64,000 nucleotides of DNA, from NCBI RefSeq assembly GCF_002939945.1, contig NZ_MDEB01000005.1, forward strand, positions 1 through 64,000. The letters run 5' to 3'. The notes under the pieces are model-generated. The model was not told the origin of the DNA and searched no databases. It worked only from the letters and a program-made list of their open reading frames with translations. This DNA comes from Xanthomonas arboricola pv. populi (GTDB taxonomy: Bacteria; Pseudomonadota; Gammaproteobacteria; Xanthomonadales; Xanthomonadaceae). The translations under genes and the position numbers were made by a program. Each line of letters starts with the position of its first letter. Within the stretch, counting starts at the first letter, position 1. Shown piece after piece: positions 36,307 through 44,939 of this stretch.

Positions 36307-37397
36307 GCGCGACAGCCGACGACCACCGCTGGATGGCGCAGGCATTGCGTCTGGCCGAGCGCGGCGCCTACACCACCCGCCCCAATCCGATGGTTGGCTG
36401 CGTGATCGTGCGCGATGGCGTGTGCGTGGGCGAAGGCTTTCATCAACGTGCCGGCGGCCCGCATGCGGAAGTGTTCGCCCTGCGCGCGGCCGGCGCGCTG
36501 GCGCGCGGGTCCACCGCTTACGTCACGCTGGAGCCGTGTGCGCACTACGGACGCACGCCGCCCTGTGCCCTGGCCTTGATCGATGCCGGCGTGGCGCGTG
36601 TGGTCGCGGCGATGGCCGACCCGTTTCCGCAGGTCAACGGCGGCGGGTTTGCGTTGCTGCGCGAGGCCGGGATCGAGGTGCTCAGCGGCGTCCTGCAGGC
36701 ACAGGCGCGCGCGCTCAACCAGGGGTTTCTGTCGCGGGTGGAGCGTGGGCGTCCGCGGGTGCGGGTCAAGCTCGGCGCCAGCCTGGATGGACGTACTGCG
36801 CTCGCCAGCGGTGAGTCCAAGTGGATCACCGGCGCCGATGCGCGCGCGGATGTGCAGCGCTGGCGTGCGCGTGCGGGTGCGATCCTGACCGGTGCAGGCA
36901 CGGTCATGGCCGACGACCCATCCATGACGGTACGGCTGGGCGACGACACGCCGTTCGTGCCGCCGCTGCGCGTAGTGCTCGATGCCGGGTTGCGGACGTT
37001 GGCGTGCAGCAACATGCGTCAGGGCGATGCGCCGACGCTGTATCTGCATGGCGAGGATGTGGCAGCGCCGTCGCTGGACGATGCGCAATTCACTGCGATG
37101 CCGTTGCACGCCGGCCGTTTCGATCTGGCTGCGGTGTTGGCGTTGCTTGCCGAGCGCGGCATCAACGAGGTGCATGTGGAAGCCGGCGCAACGCTGAGCG
37201 GTGCGTTGCTGCAAGCCGGGCTGGTCGACGAATTGCTGGTCTACATGGCGCCGGTGCTGCTGGGCGATACCGCCAGGCCTCTGCTGGCCGGGCTAGGCAT
37301 CGAGACGATGGCGCAGCAGTCTGCGTTGCAGCTGCTGGATGTGCGCCAGCTGGGGCAGGATCTGCGTCTGCGGTATGCGCCGGTCGTTGCCGGGTGA
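36303..37397 (+). CDS. ribD: Bifunctional riboflavin deaminase/reductase RibD
   Basis: Enzyme of 364 residues for the second and third steps of riboflavin synthesis. I start at GTG 36303, which overlaps the preceding stop as GTGA; ATG 36333 is an alternative. The deaminase half (1-145) has the zinc motifs PHAEVFAL and PCAHYGRTPPCALAL (HAE, CxxxxxxxxC). The reductase half (150-360) has VKLGASLDGRTALASGESKWIT, TGAGTVMADDP and VHVEAGATLSGALL for NADPH and substrate binding. The rest of the pathway lies beyond a terminator and an unrelated minus-strand gene. Confidence 0.95.
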   Translation: MSATADDHRWMAQALRLAERGAYTTRPNPMVGCVIVRDGVCVGEGFHQRAGGPHAEVFALRAAGALARGSTAYVTLEPCAHYGRTPPCALALIDAGVARVVAAMADPFPQVNGGGFALLREAGIEVLSGVLQAQARALNQGFLSRVERGRPRVRVKLGASLDGRTALASGESKWITGADARADVQRWRARAGAILTGAGTVMADDPSMTVRLGDDTPFVPPLRVVLDAGLRTLACSNMRQGDAPTLYLHGEDVAAPSLDDAQFTAMPLHAGRFDLAAVLALLAERGINEVHVEAGATLSGALLQAGLVDELLVYMAPVLLGDTARPLLAGLGIETMAQQSALQLLDVRQLGQDLRLRYAPVVAG

Positions 37398-37448
37398 GCA
37401 CTGCATGGCTCGCCCGATGCCGCGCGGCTGTGCTGTTGCGCGTATAAA

Positions 37449-37472
37449 AAAGGCCCCGCATGCGGGGCCTTT
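37449..37472. terminator. Bidirectional terminator between ribD and the Ax21-family gene
   Basis: AAAGGCCCCGCA and TGCGGGGCCTTT form a perfect 12-bp stem with A-rich and T-rich ends on both sides, so it works in both directions between convergent genes. Confidence 0.85.
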
Positions 37473-37492
37473 GTGCATCTGCGCCGCGCCGA

Positions 37493-38116
37493 TCAGAAGC
37501 TCGCGCGCACGCCGACCTTGTACTGGTTGGCGTTGTCGACGAACTGCGCTTCGGCAACCAGGCCCCAGGTGCGGGTGAAGTTGACCTGACCACCCAGGGT
37601 GCCGACAAACTCGCCTTCGTCCACGTCGCTACCGTCGATGTAGCCGGCCTTGAGCCAGGCTTCGGTCCGCGGCGAGGGCTTGCCGCGCAGGCCCAGGTTG
37701 GCGAAGCCCAGGTTGCTCGAGTCGGACGCGTTGTCAATCGAACGGCCGCGCAGGCGCAGATCGGATTCGACCTTGGTGCGCAGCACGCTGATGTCGGCGG
37801 TGAACTCGACGCGCTCGGTCATTTCCTGGCGGTAGCCGATACCCGCCGTGGCCTGCTGCAGGGTGCCGTCGATCACGAAGCCGCTGCCGAGGTTGTAATC
37901 CTTGGTGGCACGCTCGTAGCTGGCCAGCAGGTAGACCGGCTGGGCAATCTGCCAGGAGCCGCGGATGTAGCCGCCGTCGATATCGTCCGACGCGTCGTTG
38001 ACGTTGATTTCGGTACGGTTCCAGCCGCCTTCGACGTAGGAATAGCTCAGGCCTTCGGCCGATGCGGCAAACGGCGCGGCGGCCAGCAGGGCAGCCAGAA
38101 TCAGGGTGTTACGCAT
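37493..38116 (-). CDS. Ax21-family outer-membrane beta-barrel protein
   Basis: Outer-membrane protein of 207 residues from ATG 38116. The signal peptide MRNTLILAALLAAAPFAASA is followed by EGLSYSYVEGGWNRTEI, which closely resembles the start of mature Ax21 of Xanthomonas (the NLSYNFVEGDY type). Alternating strands continue to a terminal Phe (VGVRASF), giving an eight-strand type barrel. The founding Ax21 protein was once reported as an immune elicitor; later work treats it as an outer-membrane protein. This gene may be a paralogue rather than Ax21 itself. It lies between ribD and the riboflavin operon, on the opposite strand. Confidence 0.8.
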   Translation of the reverse strand: MRNTLILAALLAAAPFAASAEGLSYSYVEGGWNRTEINVNDASDDIDGGYIRGSWQIAQPVYLLASYERATKDYNLGSGFVIDGTLQQATAGIGYRQEMTERVEFTADISVLRTKVESDLRLRGRSIDNASDSSNLGFANLGLRGKPSPRTEAWLKAGYIDGSDVDEGEFVGTLGGQVNFTRTWGLVAEAQFVDNANQYKVGVRASF

Positions 38117-38340
38117 TGGATGTCTCTCTCCGAATTGATGTCCGTGTCTCCGTCCCGTTGCGGGATGGAAAAGCGACGTCTCCCGTCGCGGCGCGTAAAT
38201 TAACAGATCCTTCACAGCCCTGGCTATGGGGGATTTCCCGACGTGACGCAGTGTCCTGCCAGCCTCAGCCCGCACTCAGCCATCGCGCCGATGTGCCCTG
38301 TTAGACTTTGCGCACCGGTTCGCCGGTACTCACGAACGTC

Positions 38341-38510
38341 TTCAGGGCGGGGTGCGATTCCCCACCGGCGGTAGGCATGCGCAAGCGTGCGAGCCCGCGA
38401 GCGCTTGCGCATCAGGGTCGAGCGGAATCACGCGAAACTCTGAAGTGCAAGGTCAGCAGATCCGGTGCGATGCCGGGGCCGACGGTATAGTCCGGATGAA
38501 AGAAGACGGC
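38341..38510 (+). ncRNA. FMN riboswitch (RFN element)
   Basis: The conserved RFN blocks appear in order: AGGGCGGGGTGCGATTCCCC, ACCGGCGGTA, a variable stem GCGCAAGC..GCGCTTGCGC, GCCCGCGAGCGC, GGTCAGCAGATCCGGT, GCCGGGGCCGACGGTATAGT and CCGGATGAAAGAAGAC. It controls the riboflavin operon starting with ribE at 38674. Between the aptamer and ribE there is a U-rich tract GCGTTTTTCG (38561-38570) after GC-rich sequence, which may belong to a terminator, but the ribE ribosome-binding site could also be masked; I cannot tell which mode applies. Confidence 0.95.
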
Positions 38511-38587
38511 CAACGCGCAGCCTTGCGGTTGTGCGTGCGCCTGTTTGCCTTGTGGCGTTTTTCGCTCAACTCCTGCGAGAAACGACT

Positions 38588-38674
38588 ATGTCCATGCGTC
38601 ATCCGTCGCGCTGCGTCGCGATCTTCCACCGCACCCGGTCTGCTCCGTTGTCGTCAAAGATGGGGGCGTGCTGA
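38588..38674 (+). CDS. Possible 28-residue leader peptide coupled to ribE
   Basis: A short frame (MSMRHPSRCVAIFHRTRSAP...) starts at ATG 38588 after the riboswitch and stops in TGATG at 38672-38676, sharing its last base with the ribE start. That arrangement would allow translational coupling. Its own ribosome-binding site is weak (GAGA), and no homologue is known to me, so it may be chance. Confidence 0.25.
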   Translation: MSMRHPSRCVAIFHRTRSAPLSSKMGAC

Positions 38675-39276
38675 TGTTTACCGGAATCATCGAAGGCGTC
38701 GGCCATCTGGCGGCGCGCCAGCCGCAAGGCGGCGATGTGCGTTTCACCTTCGCCACCGGCAGCCTGCCGTTCGAAGCGGTGCAACTGGGCGAGAGCATCG
38801 CGGTCAACGGCGTGTGCCTGACCGTGATCGCCTTCGATGCCGGCAGCTTCCAGGCCGATGCCTCGACCGAAACCTTGTCGCTGACCACACTGGGCGCCTT
38901 GCCGGAAGGCGCGCTGCTGAATCTGGAGCGTGCGATGCGCCCGACCGACCGGCTCGGCGGGCATCTGGTCAGCGGACATGTCGATGGCCTGGGCCAGGTG
39001 CAGTCGGTGCATGGCGATGCGCGTGCGCAGCGCTGGCGGTTCGCCGCCCCGCCGGCGGTGTTGCGCTATGTCGCCAAGAAGGGCTCGATCTGCGTGGACG
39101 GGGTCAGCCTCACCGTCAACGACGTGGACGAGGACGGCTTCGAAGTCGCATTGATTCCGCACACGGTGGCCAATACCGCGTTTGCGCAGACGGCGGTCGG
39201 TGCGGCGGTGAATCTGGAAATCGATCTGGTGGCACGTTATGTCGAACGCCTGCTCGGCACGCGGGGTGCAGCATGA
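38674..39276 (+). CDS. ribE: Riboflavin synthase, alpha subunit
   Basis: Enzyme of 200 residues that converts two 6,7-dimethyl-8-ribityllumazine molecules to riboflavin. The N-terminus MFTGIIEGVGHL and the two lumazine-binding repeats are plain: first repeat with ESIAVNGVCLTV, second with KGSICVDGVSLTVNDV; SGHVDGLGQV lies at their junction. Length is normal for the family. GGGGG lies a few bases before ATG 38674. First clear gene under the FMN riboswitch; it overlaps the next gene by four bases. Confidence 0.96.
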   Translation: MFTGIIEGVGHLAARQPQGGDVRFTFATGSLPFEAVQLGESIAVNGVCLTVIAFDAGSFQADASTETLSLTTLGALPEGALLNLERAMRPTDRLGGHLVSGHVDGLGQVQSVHGDARAQRWRFAAPPAVLRYVAKKGSICVDGVSLTVNDVDEDGFEVALIPHTVANTAFAQTAVGAAVNLEIDLVARYVERLLGTRGAA

Positions 39277-40412
39277 ATTTCGCACCTGTTCCGGAATTGA
39301 TCGAGGAACTGCGCGCCGGCCGCATGGTGGTGATCGTCGATGACGAAGACCGCGAGAACGAAGGCGACCTGATCATGGCCGCCGAGCTGGTCAAGCCGTC
39401 GGACATCAATTTCATGGTGACCCACGCGCGCGGGCTGGTGTGTCTGTCGCTGACCCGCGAGCGCTGCGCGCAGCTGGGCCTGGCGCCGATGGTGCGCAAC
39501 AACACCGCGCAGTTCCAGACCAACTTCACCGTCAGCATCGAGGCGGCCGAAGGCGTGACCACCGGCATCTCCGCCTACGACCGTGCGCACACGGTACGCA
39601 CCGCGGTGCGGCCGGATGCCAAGCCGCAGGATCTGAGCCAGCCGGGGCATATCTTCCCGTTGATCTCGCAGCCCGGCGGCGTGCTCACCCGCGCCGGTCA
39701 TACCGAGGCGGCCAGCGACCTGCCGATGCTGGCCGGGCTGGAACCGGCCGGCGTGCTGGTGGAGGTACTCAACCCGGATGGCAGCATGGCGCGGCGCCCG
39801 CAGCTGGAAGTGTTCGCGCGCGAGCACGGGCTGAAGATGGGCTCGATCGCCGATCTGATCGCCTATCGCCTGGCCAACGAGCACACCGTCGAACGTGTGG
39901 ACGAGCGCGAGATCAGCACCGAGTTCGGCCCGTTCATGCTGGTGACCTATCGCGACCGCATCGCGCACGACCTGCACTTTGCGCTGGTGCGCGGCAGCGC
40001 CGATCCGGCCACGCCGACGCTGGTGCGCGTGCAGGTGGAAAACCCGCTGGCCGATCTGCTGCACTGGCAGCGCGATGACTTCGGCGTGGCCGCCACCGAT
40101 GCCTTGCGTGCGATCGCCGCCGAAGGGCAGGGCGTGATGGTGGTGCTGTCGGCACCGCGCGACAGCGAATCCTTGCTGGCGCGGCTGCGCCAGCAACCGG
40201 AAGCGGCCACCAACGCCAAGGACGTCAGCCAGTGGCGGCGCAATGGCGCCGGCGCGCAGATCCTGGCCGAGCTGGGCCTGGGCAAGCTGCGCGTGCTGGG
40301 CACGCCGCGGCGTCAGGTGGGCCTGGCCGGATTCGGGCTGGAGGTGGTGGAATATCTGGAATGCCACGCCGGCGAAGGCATGCGCTCGGTGCCGGCTACC
40401 GCGCTGCCCTGA
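39273..40412 (+). CDS. ribB: 3,4-dihydroxy-2-butanone 4-phosphate synthase with degenerate GTP cyclohydrolase II domain
   Basis: Protein of 379 residues. The N-terminal synthase half (1-205) is intact: DDEDRENEGDLIMAAE for metal and substrate, THARGLVCLSL, and RAGHTEAASDLPMLAG. The C-terminal half (206-379) aligns with GTP cyclohydrolase II but lacks the zinc Cys set (no HSECLTGD or CDCG-type motif; only one Cys, near the end). So it most likely makes only the butanone phosphate, as in other proteobacterial RibB proteins with a RibA-like tail, and a separate RibA should exist elsewhere. It overlaps ribE by four bases. Confidence 0.92.
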   Translation: MNFAPVPELIEELRAGRMVVIVDDEDRENEGDLIMAAELVKPSDINFMVTHARGLVCLSLTRERCAQLGLAPMVRNNTAQFQTNFTVSIEAAEGVTTGISAYDRAHTVRTAVRPDAKPQDLSQPGHIFPLISQPGGVLTRAGHTEAASDLPMLAGLEPAGVLVEVLNPDGSMARRPQLEVFAREHGLKMGSIADLIAYRLANEHTVERVDEREISTEFGPFMLVTYRDRIAHDLHFALVRGSADPATPTLVRVQVENPLADLLHWQRDDFGVAATDALRAIAAEGQGVMVVLSAPRDSESLLARLRQQPEAATNAKDVSQWRRNGAGAQILAELGLGKLRVLGTPRRQVGLAGFGLEVVEYLECHAGEGMRSVPATALP

Positions 40413-40453
40413 CGGCATGGCGTCGCCGCTGTCCGGTGGTTGAGGGTGCCCTG

Positions 40454-40482
40454 CAGGAACCGCGTGGGCCGAGCGGTTCCTG
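40454..40482 (+). terminator. Hairpin in the ribB-ribH spacer
   Basis: CAGGAACCGC and GCGGTTCCTG form a 10-bp stem about 45 bases after the ribB stop, followed by CTGTTGTTG. The 247-base spacer is long for this otherwise tight operon, so it may attenuate transcription or end the ribE-ribB message; ribH may have its own promoter. Confidence 0.5.
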
Positions 40483-40659
40483 CTGTTGTTGCGCATCGAC
40501 CACGCCAGTCGCCCGCTGCGCCAGCCTGTGCTGCGTGCTCCCAAATCGTTTCCTACCTACATGGCCGGGTCTGCTTTGGCGCCCCCCGGCCGGCACGCAT
40601 CGGCCGGGCCAGGCCCCGTCAGCTGTTAAACTTGCCGCCCCCTCGAGTTGCCGACCCGC

Positions 40660-41124
40660 ATGACCCACTACGAAGGCGATCTCCGCCCCACCAACGCGCG
40701 CTTTGCGATCATCGCCAGCCGCTGGAATGCCCGCATCACCGACGCACTGGTCACCGGTGCGCGTCAGAGCCTGGCCGGCAACGGCATCGGTGAGGACGCC
40801 ATCGACGTGGTCCGCGTGCCGGGCGCCTGGGAAATTCCGATCGCCGCCAACCGTCTGGGTCAATCCGGACAGCATGCGGCGATCATCGCGCTGGGTTGCG
40901 TGATCCGCGGCGATACCCGCCACTACGAACACGTCGCCGACCTGTGTGCCGAAGGCCTGATGAGCGTGCAGTTGCAGACCGGCGTGCCGGTCCTCAACGG
41001 CGTGCTGGCGGTCGAGCGCGTGGAAGATGCCGAGGCGCGTGCCGGTGGCAGCCATGGCAACAAGGGCGAAGAATGTGCGCTTGCGGCGCTGGAACTGGTC
41101 AATTTGATGGAGTTGTTGCCATGA
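40660..41124 (+). CDS. ribH: 6,7-dimethyl-8-ribityllumazine synthase
   Basis: Penultimate enzyme of riboflavin synthesis, 154 residues, which forms pentameric or icosahedral assemblies. The active-site segments are present: [15 protein letters not shown] with the ring-stacking Trp, [29 protein letters not shown] with the catalytic His, and [10 protein letters not shown]. It overlaps nusB by four bases. Confidence 0.95.
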   Translation: MTHYEGDLRPTNARFAIIASRWNARITDALVTGARQSLAGNGIGEDAIDVVRVPGAWEIPIAANRLGQSGQHAAIIALGCVIRGDTRHYEHVADLCAEGLMSVQLQTGVPVLNGVLAVERVEDAEARAGGSHGNKGEECALAALELVNLMELLP

Positions 41125-41609
41125 GCAAGTCCGGTGGACATGCCCGCCACGTCCGTCGCGACGGCATCGACCCGGTGCTGCGTTCGCGCGCGCGTCGGCG
41201 TGCCCTGCAGGCGGTGTATGCCTGGCAGATTTCCGGCGGGTTCGCCAAGCAGGTGATCTCCCAGTTTGCGCACGAGCAGGCGCACGAAGTGGCCGATCTG
41301 GCCTATTTCGAAAATCTGGTCGAAGGCGTGCTGACCAACCGCGCCGAGCTCGACACCGCGCTGACCCCGTATCTGGATCGTGGCGTGGAAGAGGTCGACG
41401 CGATCGAACGCGCGGTGCTGCGCCTGGCTGCCTATGAACTGCTGTATCGCCAGGACGTGCCGTACCGCGTGGTGATCAACGAAGCGATCGAAACCGTCAA
41501 ACGGTTCGGCTCCGAACACGGCCACACCTACATCAACGGCGTGCTGGATCGCGCCTCGGTGGAGTGGCGCAAGGTGGAGTCGGGCGCCAGCGGCGCCAGC
41601 GGCGCCTGA
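41121..41609 (+). CDS. nusB: Transcription antitermination factor NusB
   Basis: All-helical RNA-binding protein of 162 residues that joins NusE (S10) on boxA RNA in rRNA antitermination. The N-terminal Arg-rich helix ([16 protein letters not shown]) contacts [40 protein letters not shown], here cited only for its position at residues about 95-130, is the conserved core, and YINGVLD closes the family domain. The last residues (SGASGASGA) are a short repeat. Its place between ribH and thiL is standard. Confidence 0.95.
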   Translation: MSKSGGHARHVRRDGIDPVLRSRARRRALQAVYAWQISGGFAKQVISQFAHEQAHEVADLAYFENLVEGVLTNRAELDTALTPYLDRGVEEVDAIERAVLRLAAYELLYRQDVPYRVVINEAIETVKRFGSEHGHTYINGVLDRASVEWRKVESGASGASGA

Positions 41610-41616
41610 GGCGCCG

Positions 41617-41717
41617 CGGGATTGGGGAGTCGGGAATGGGGAATCGTAAGAGCACCATCTCCGATATCTCCTGACGCGCTTTTGCGATTCCCGATTCCCT
41701 TCTCCCGATTCCCGCCC
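41617..41717. repeat. Hairpin-forming 7-mer array between nusB and thiL
   Basis: CGGGAATGGGGAATCG on the left pairs with CGATTCCCGATTCCC on the right around a loop of about 40 bases with GTAAGAGCACCATC. The right arm ends three bases before the thiL start codon, so the structure would reach the thiL ribosome-binding region. Confidence 0.8.
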
Positions 41718-41719
41718 AC

Positions 41720-42694
41720 ATGCCCGAATTCGATCTAATTGCCCGTTTGCGCGCGCGCATCGCGGCGCGTGCGGATGTGCCGTTGGGGATTGGCGACGAT
41801 GCGGCATTGCTGCAGCCGCCGCCGGGCGAGCAGCTGGCGATCACCGCCGATACGCTCAATGCGGGCGTGCATTTTCCGCATGAGACGCGCGCCGAGGATC
41901 TGGGCTGGAAGACGCTGGCGGTCAATCTGTCGGATCTGGCTGCGATGGGCGCGCAACCGCGCTGGTGCACCTTGTCGCTGTCGTTGCCGCACGACGATGT
42001 CGACTGGGTCGACGCGTTCGCCGATGGCTTCTTTGCACTGGCCGATGCGCATGACATTGCACTGGTCGGTGGCGACACCACGCGCGGGCCGTTGTCGTGT
42101 GCGGTGACGGCGATCGGCAGCCTGCCGCCGGGTGCGGCGCTGCGTCGCGATGGCGCGCGTGTGGGCGACGACGTCTGGGTGACCGGCGCGCCGGGCGAGG
42201 CGGCCGCGGCGTTGTCGCTATGGCAAGCCGGCCGTCTGGACGTGACCTGCGCGGCGGCCGATCCGTTGCACGAACAGTGGCGCGGCCGCCTGCTGCGCCC
42301 GCAGCCACGCGTGCAGGCCGGGCTGCGCTTGCGTGGGCTTGCGCATGCCTGTGTGGACATCTCCGACGGCCTGCTGGCCGATCTGGGGCATCTGTGCGAA
42401 CGCAGCGGCGTGGGCGCGCAGCTTGCGCTTGCGGCACTGCCGGCGATGCCACGCAGCACCGGGATCAGCGCGCTGCAATGCATCGGCTGGCAACTCGGTG
42501 GCGGCGACGACTACGAGCTGTGCTTCACCGCCGCCGTGCCACACCGCGACGCGGTGGTGCAGGCGATGGACTTCGCCGGCGTCGCGGTGACGCGCATCGG
42601 GCAGATCGTCGCCACGCCGGGGGTGGCGGTCCACGACGCCCACGGCAACCCGTGGCAGCCGCCGCAACGCGGATATCAGCACTTCGTGGGCTGA
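41720..42694 (+). CDS. thiL: Thiamine-monophosphate kinase
   Basis: Enzyme of 324 residues that phosphorylates thiamine monophosphate to the cofactor thiamine pyrophosphate. The family motifs are present: IGDDAALL near residue 24, ITADTLNAGVHF, LSDLAAMGA with metal-binding Asp, GGDTTRGP and ISDGLLADLGHL. The C-terminal GGDDYELCF motif is intact. It follows nusB, separated by the hairpin array. It would also complete thiamine salvage if the kinase at 18440-19600 makes thiamine monophosphate, which is only an inference. Confidence 0.95.
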   Translation: MPEFDLIARLRARIAARADVPLGIGDDAALLQPPPGEQLAITADTLNAGVHFPHETRAEDLGWKTLAVNLSDLAAMGAQPRWCTLSLSLPHDDVDWVDAFADGFFALADAHDIALVGGDTTRGPLSCAVTAIGSLPPGAALRRDGARVGDDVWVTGAPGEAAAALSLWQAGRLDVTCAAADPLHEQWRGRLLRPQPRVQAGLRLRGLAHACVDISDGLLADLGHLCERSGVGAQLALAALPAMPRSTGISALQCIGWQLGGGDDYELCFTAAVPHRDAVVQAMDFAGVAVTRIGQIVATPGVAVHDAHGNPWQPPQRGYQHFVG

Positions 42695-42907
42695 GCTGAG
42701 CGCGCGGGAGGTGTTGCGCGGGCGTGCTGCGTTGCAGCCAACGTCTGCGGGTCGGGATCGGCCATGTGGTGGCGCCGGCCGGATGCACTCCAGGACGGGC
42801 CCGCGATTGCGGCGCGCACGCACCACGAGTAGGGGAGGCGGCACAACAATCACGCAGCGATGCCGACACTGCTTCTCGTCCAATTTTTCGCCGCCGCCGC
42901 CGCCTGC

Positions 42908-43015
42908 CGACCCCCGACCCCCGACCCCCGACCCCCGACCCCCGAATCCCGAATCCCGAATCCCGAATCCCGAATCCCGATTCCCGATTCCCGATTCCCG
43001 ATTCCCGATTCCCGG
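42908..43015. repeat. 7-bp VNTR with three successive unit types
   Basis: About fifteen 7-base units run without interruption: first CGACCCC-type, then five CGAATCC-type, then five CGATTCC-type. It lies in the 435-base gap between thiL and the S15-like gene, which otherwise holds no recognisable gene. Copy number is likely to vary between strains. Confidence 0.9.
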
Positions 43016-43129
43016 CCCTTGAGCCATACCGTACCGTCTGGTACGTTCGCGACGGTCTCCCCCGAACCACGGATGCATGGCAGTTGCCGCTGGGCCATCC
43101 CGGCCCGGCCTTGCGTGGGAGAGATCCGG

Positions 43130-44710
43130 ATGAACAAGCGTTGGCTCGGAGGCATCGCCGCACTGGCGTTGCTGGTGGCATCGGCGTCGGCGGTGGCGGG
43201 CGCTTTCAGCAAGACCTACGAACGGATTCCCGGCTGGGATGGTGCGCCGATGGGCGCGCTGGTCGTGGTGCCGCAGGGGCAGGGCAGCGGGCCGTTTCCG
43301 CTGATCGTGATGCCGGCCAGCTGGTCGCTGCCGAATCTGGAATACCTCGGCCGCGCGACCCAACTGGCCAGCGATGGCTACGTGGTCGTCAGCTACACCT
43401 CGCGTGGGTTCTGGGATTCGGCCGGGCAGATCGACATCGCCGGCGCCGACACGGTGGAAGACGTCAGCGCGGTGATCGATTGGGCGCTGGCGCATACGCC
43501 GGCCAACCCGGATGCGGTCGGTGCATCGGGCATCTCCTACGGGGCGGGCATCAGCCTGTTGGCGGCAGCGCGCGATCCGCGCATCAAGGCCGTGGCTGCG
43601 CTCAGCGGCTGGGCGGATCTGGAAGCGTCGCTGTATTCCAATCGCACCGTCAGCCAGCAAGGGGTTGGGCTACTGGTCGGTGCCGGTGCGTTGACCGGAC
43701 GTCCCGGCCCGGATCTGGCGCAGATCAGCGCAAAGGTTGCCGTTGGCGATTACGACGGCGCAGTGCAGGGCTTCCTGCCGCAGGCCGCGTCGCGCAGCCC
43801 GGCAAGCGATGTGGCCGCGCTCAATGCGCGTGGCACAGCAGTCCTACTGGGCAATGCCTTCAACGACGGCCTGTTTCCGCCGAACCAGACCATCGCGTTC
43901 TTCAACCAGCTGCGCGGACCCAAGCAGTTGCTGCTCAGCCAGGGCGATCACGCCACGGCAGAACTGCCGGGCGCGCTAGGCCTGCCCAACGAGGTCTACA
44001 CGGCGACCACGCGCTGGTTCGATCGTCATCTCAAGCAAGTGCGTAACGGCGTGGACAGCGAAGCGCCGGTGCGGTTGTCGCCCCGCGCGGGGCAATGGCT
44101 GGAATACACGGACTGGGCGTCGGTGCAGCAGGGCAGTACGCGCCTGGGGCTATCCGCACCGGCGGGGTTGCTCAGCCCCACCGGCGGCTTGATCGGCGGC
44201 ACCGCCAGCGGATGGCAATCGCGCATCGCCACCGATGTGCCGACGTTGGCCGACTCGGGCGTGTTACTGGTCAGTGGTGTGTTGCAAGGCATCGGTGTGC
44301 CGGTCACCACGTCGATTCCGTTGGTCAATCGCATCGGCGCGGCAGTGTGGGTGGGTGCGCCGTCGGGCACGGTACGGCGGCTGGCCGGCAGTCCATCGCT
44401 ACGCGTGACCGTGGTGCCCAGTCAACCGAAAGTGAGCCTGTTCGCGTATCTGTATCGCATGGACGCATTGGGCGTGGCACAGTTGATCACGCATGCGCCG
44501 TATTCGCTGCGCGGGGCCACGCCGGGCCGCGCAGTAACGCTGGATTGGCCGCTGCAAGCGGCCGCTGCGGAGATTCCGGCAGGGCAGCGCCTGGTGCTGG
44601 TGATCGACACGCAAGATGTGCGCTACACCGATGCCGGCGATGGCGGCGGCACAGTGACCTTTACGTCGCCGGTCGCAACGCCATCGGTATTGAACGTGCC
44701 GCTGCGGTAA
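43130..44710 (+). CDS. Secreted S15/CocE-like alpha/beta hydrolase
   Basis: Exported hydrolase of 526 residues from ATG 43130 with GGAGAGATCC upstream. The signal peptide MNKRWLGGIAALALLVASASAVAG is clear. The alpha/beta hydrolase part carries the nucleophile Ser136 in ASGISYGAG, a likely acid in FNDGLFPPNQ and a His in QGDHATAELPG. The C-terminal beta-sandwich (about 350-526: WPLQAAAAEIPAGQRLVLVID) resembles that of X-Pro dipeptidyl-peptidases and cocaine esterase. Actual activity (peptidase, esterase or acylase) is open. It stands alone, flanked by repeats on both sides. Confidence 0.82.
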   Translation: MNKRWLGGIAALALLVASASAVAGAFSKTYERIPGWDGAPMGALVVVPQGQGSGPFPLIVMPASWSLPNLEYLGRATQLASDGYVVVSYTSRGFWDSAGQIDIAGADTVEDVSAVIDWALAHTPANPDAVGASGISYGAGISLLAAARDPRIKAVAALSGWADLEASLYSNRTVSQQGVGLLVGAGALTGRPGPDLAQISAKVAVGDYDGAVQGFLPQAASRSPASDVAALNARGTAVLLGNAFNDGLFPPNQTIAFFNQLRGPKQLLLSQGDHATAELPGALGLPNEVYTATTRWFDRHLKQVRNGVDSEAPVRLSPRAGQWLEYTDWASVQQGSTRLGLSAPAGLLSPTGGLIGGTASGWQSRIATDVPTLADSGVLLVSGVLQGIGVPVTTSIPLVNRIGAAVWVGAPSGTVRRLAGSPSLRVTVVPSQPKVSLFAYLYRMDALGVAQLITHAPYSLRGATPGRAVTLDWPLQAAAAEIPAGQRLVLVIDTQDVRYTDAGDGGGTVTFTSPVATPSVLNVPLR

Positions 44711-44807
44711 CGCTGCGCTGGTCTAACTCGGACAGCGCAGCGTTCGGTCATCTTCCCAATGCAAGACGAGCAACGCGCAAGCTTTGGAAAGGATCGATTA
44801 ACTCTCT

Positions 44808-44935
44808 GGTGCGGTGTCCTCGCCGGTTGCGGGACCCTTGGCGGCATGGATGCCACCGAGGAGCCTCCAGGGACGGATTCGCGGCGTGTCACGCAAGTGG
44901 TGAGGGCACCGCGCGAGGGCGGCGCCGATCCGGCC
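44808..44935 (+). repeat. GCGGCAT/ATGCC hairpin repeat, copy 3
   Basis: Same block order as copy 1: GGTGCGGTGTCCTCGCCGG, TTGCGGGACC, GGCGGCATGGATGCCACC, GGGACGGATTCGCGGCGTG, GGTGAGGGCACCGCGC. The right arm of the inner palindrome has one change. It lies about 100 bases after the S15-like gene and abuts a decayed gene. Confidence 0.75.
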
Positions 44936-44939
44936 CACG

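Noticed and set aside
38352-39272. Long in-frame extension upstream of ribB through the riboswitch and ribE
   Set aside because: It reads the FMN aptamer as protein; ribB begins at 39273 by overlap with ribE.
42908-43015. CRISPR array
   Set aside because: Units are 7 bases with no spacers; this is a simple tandem repeat.
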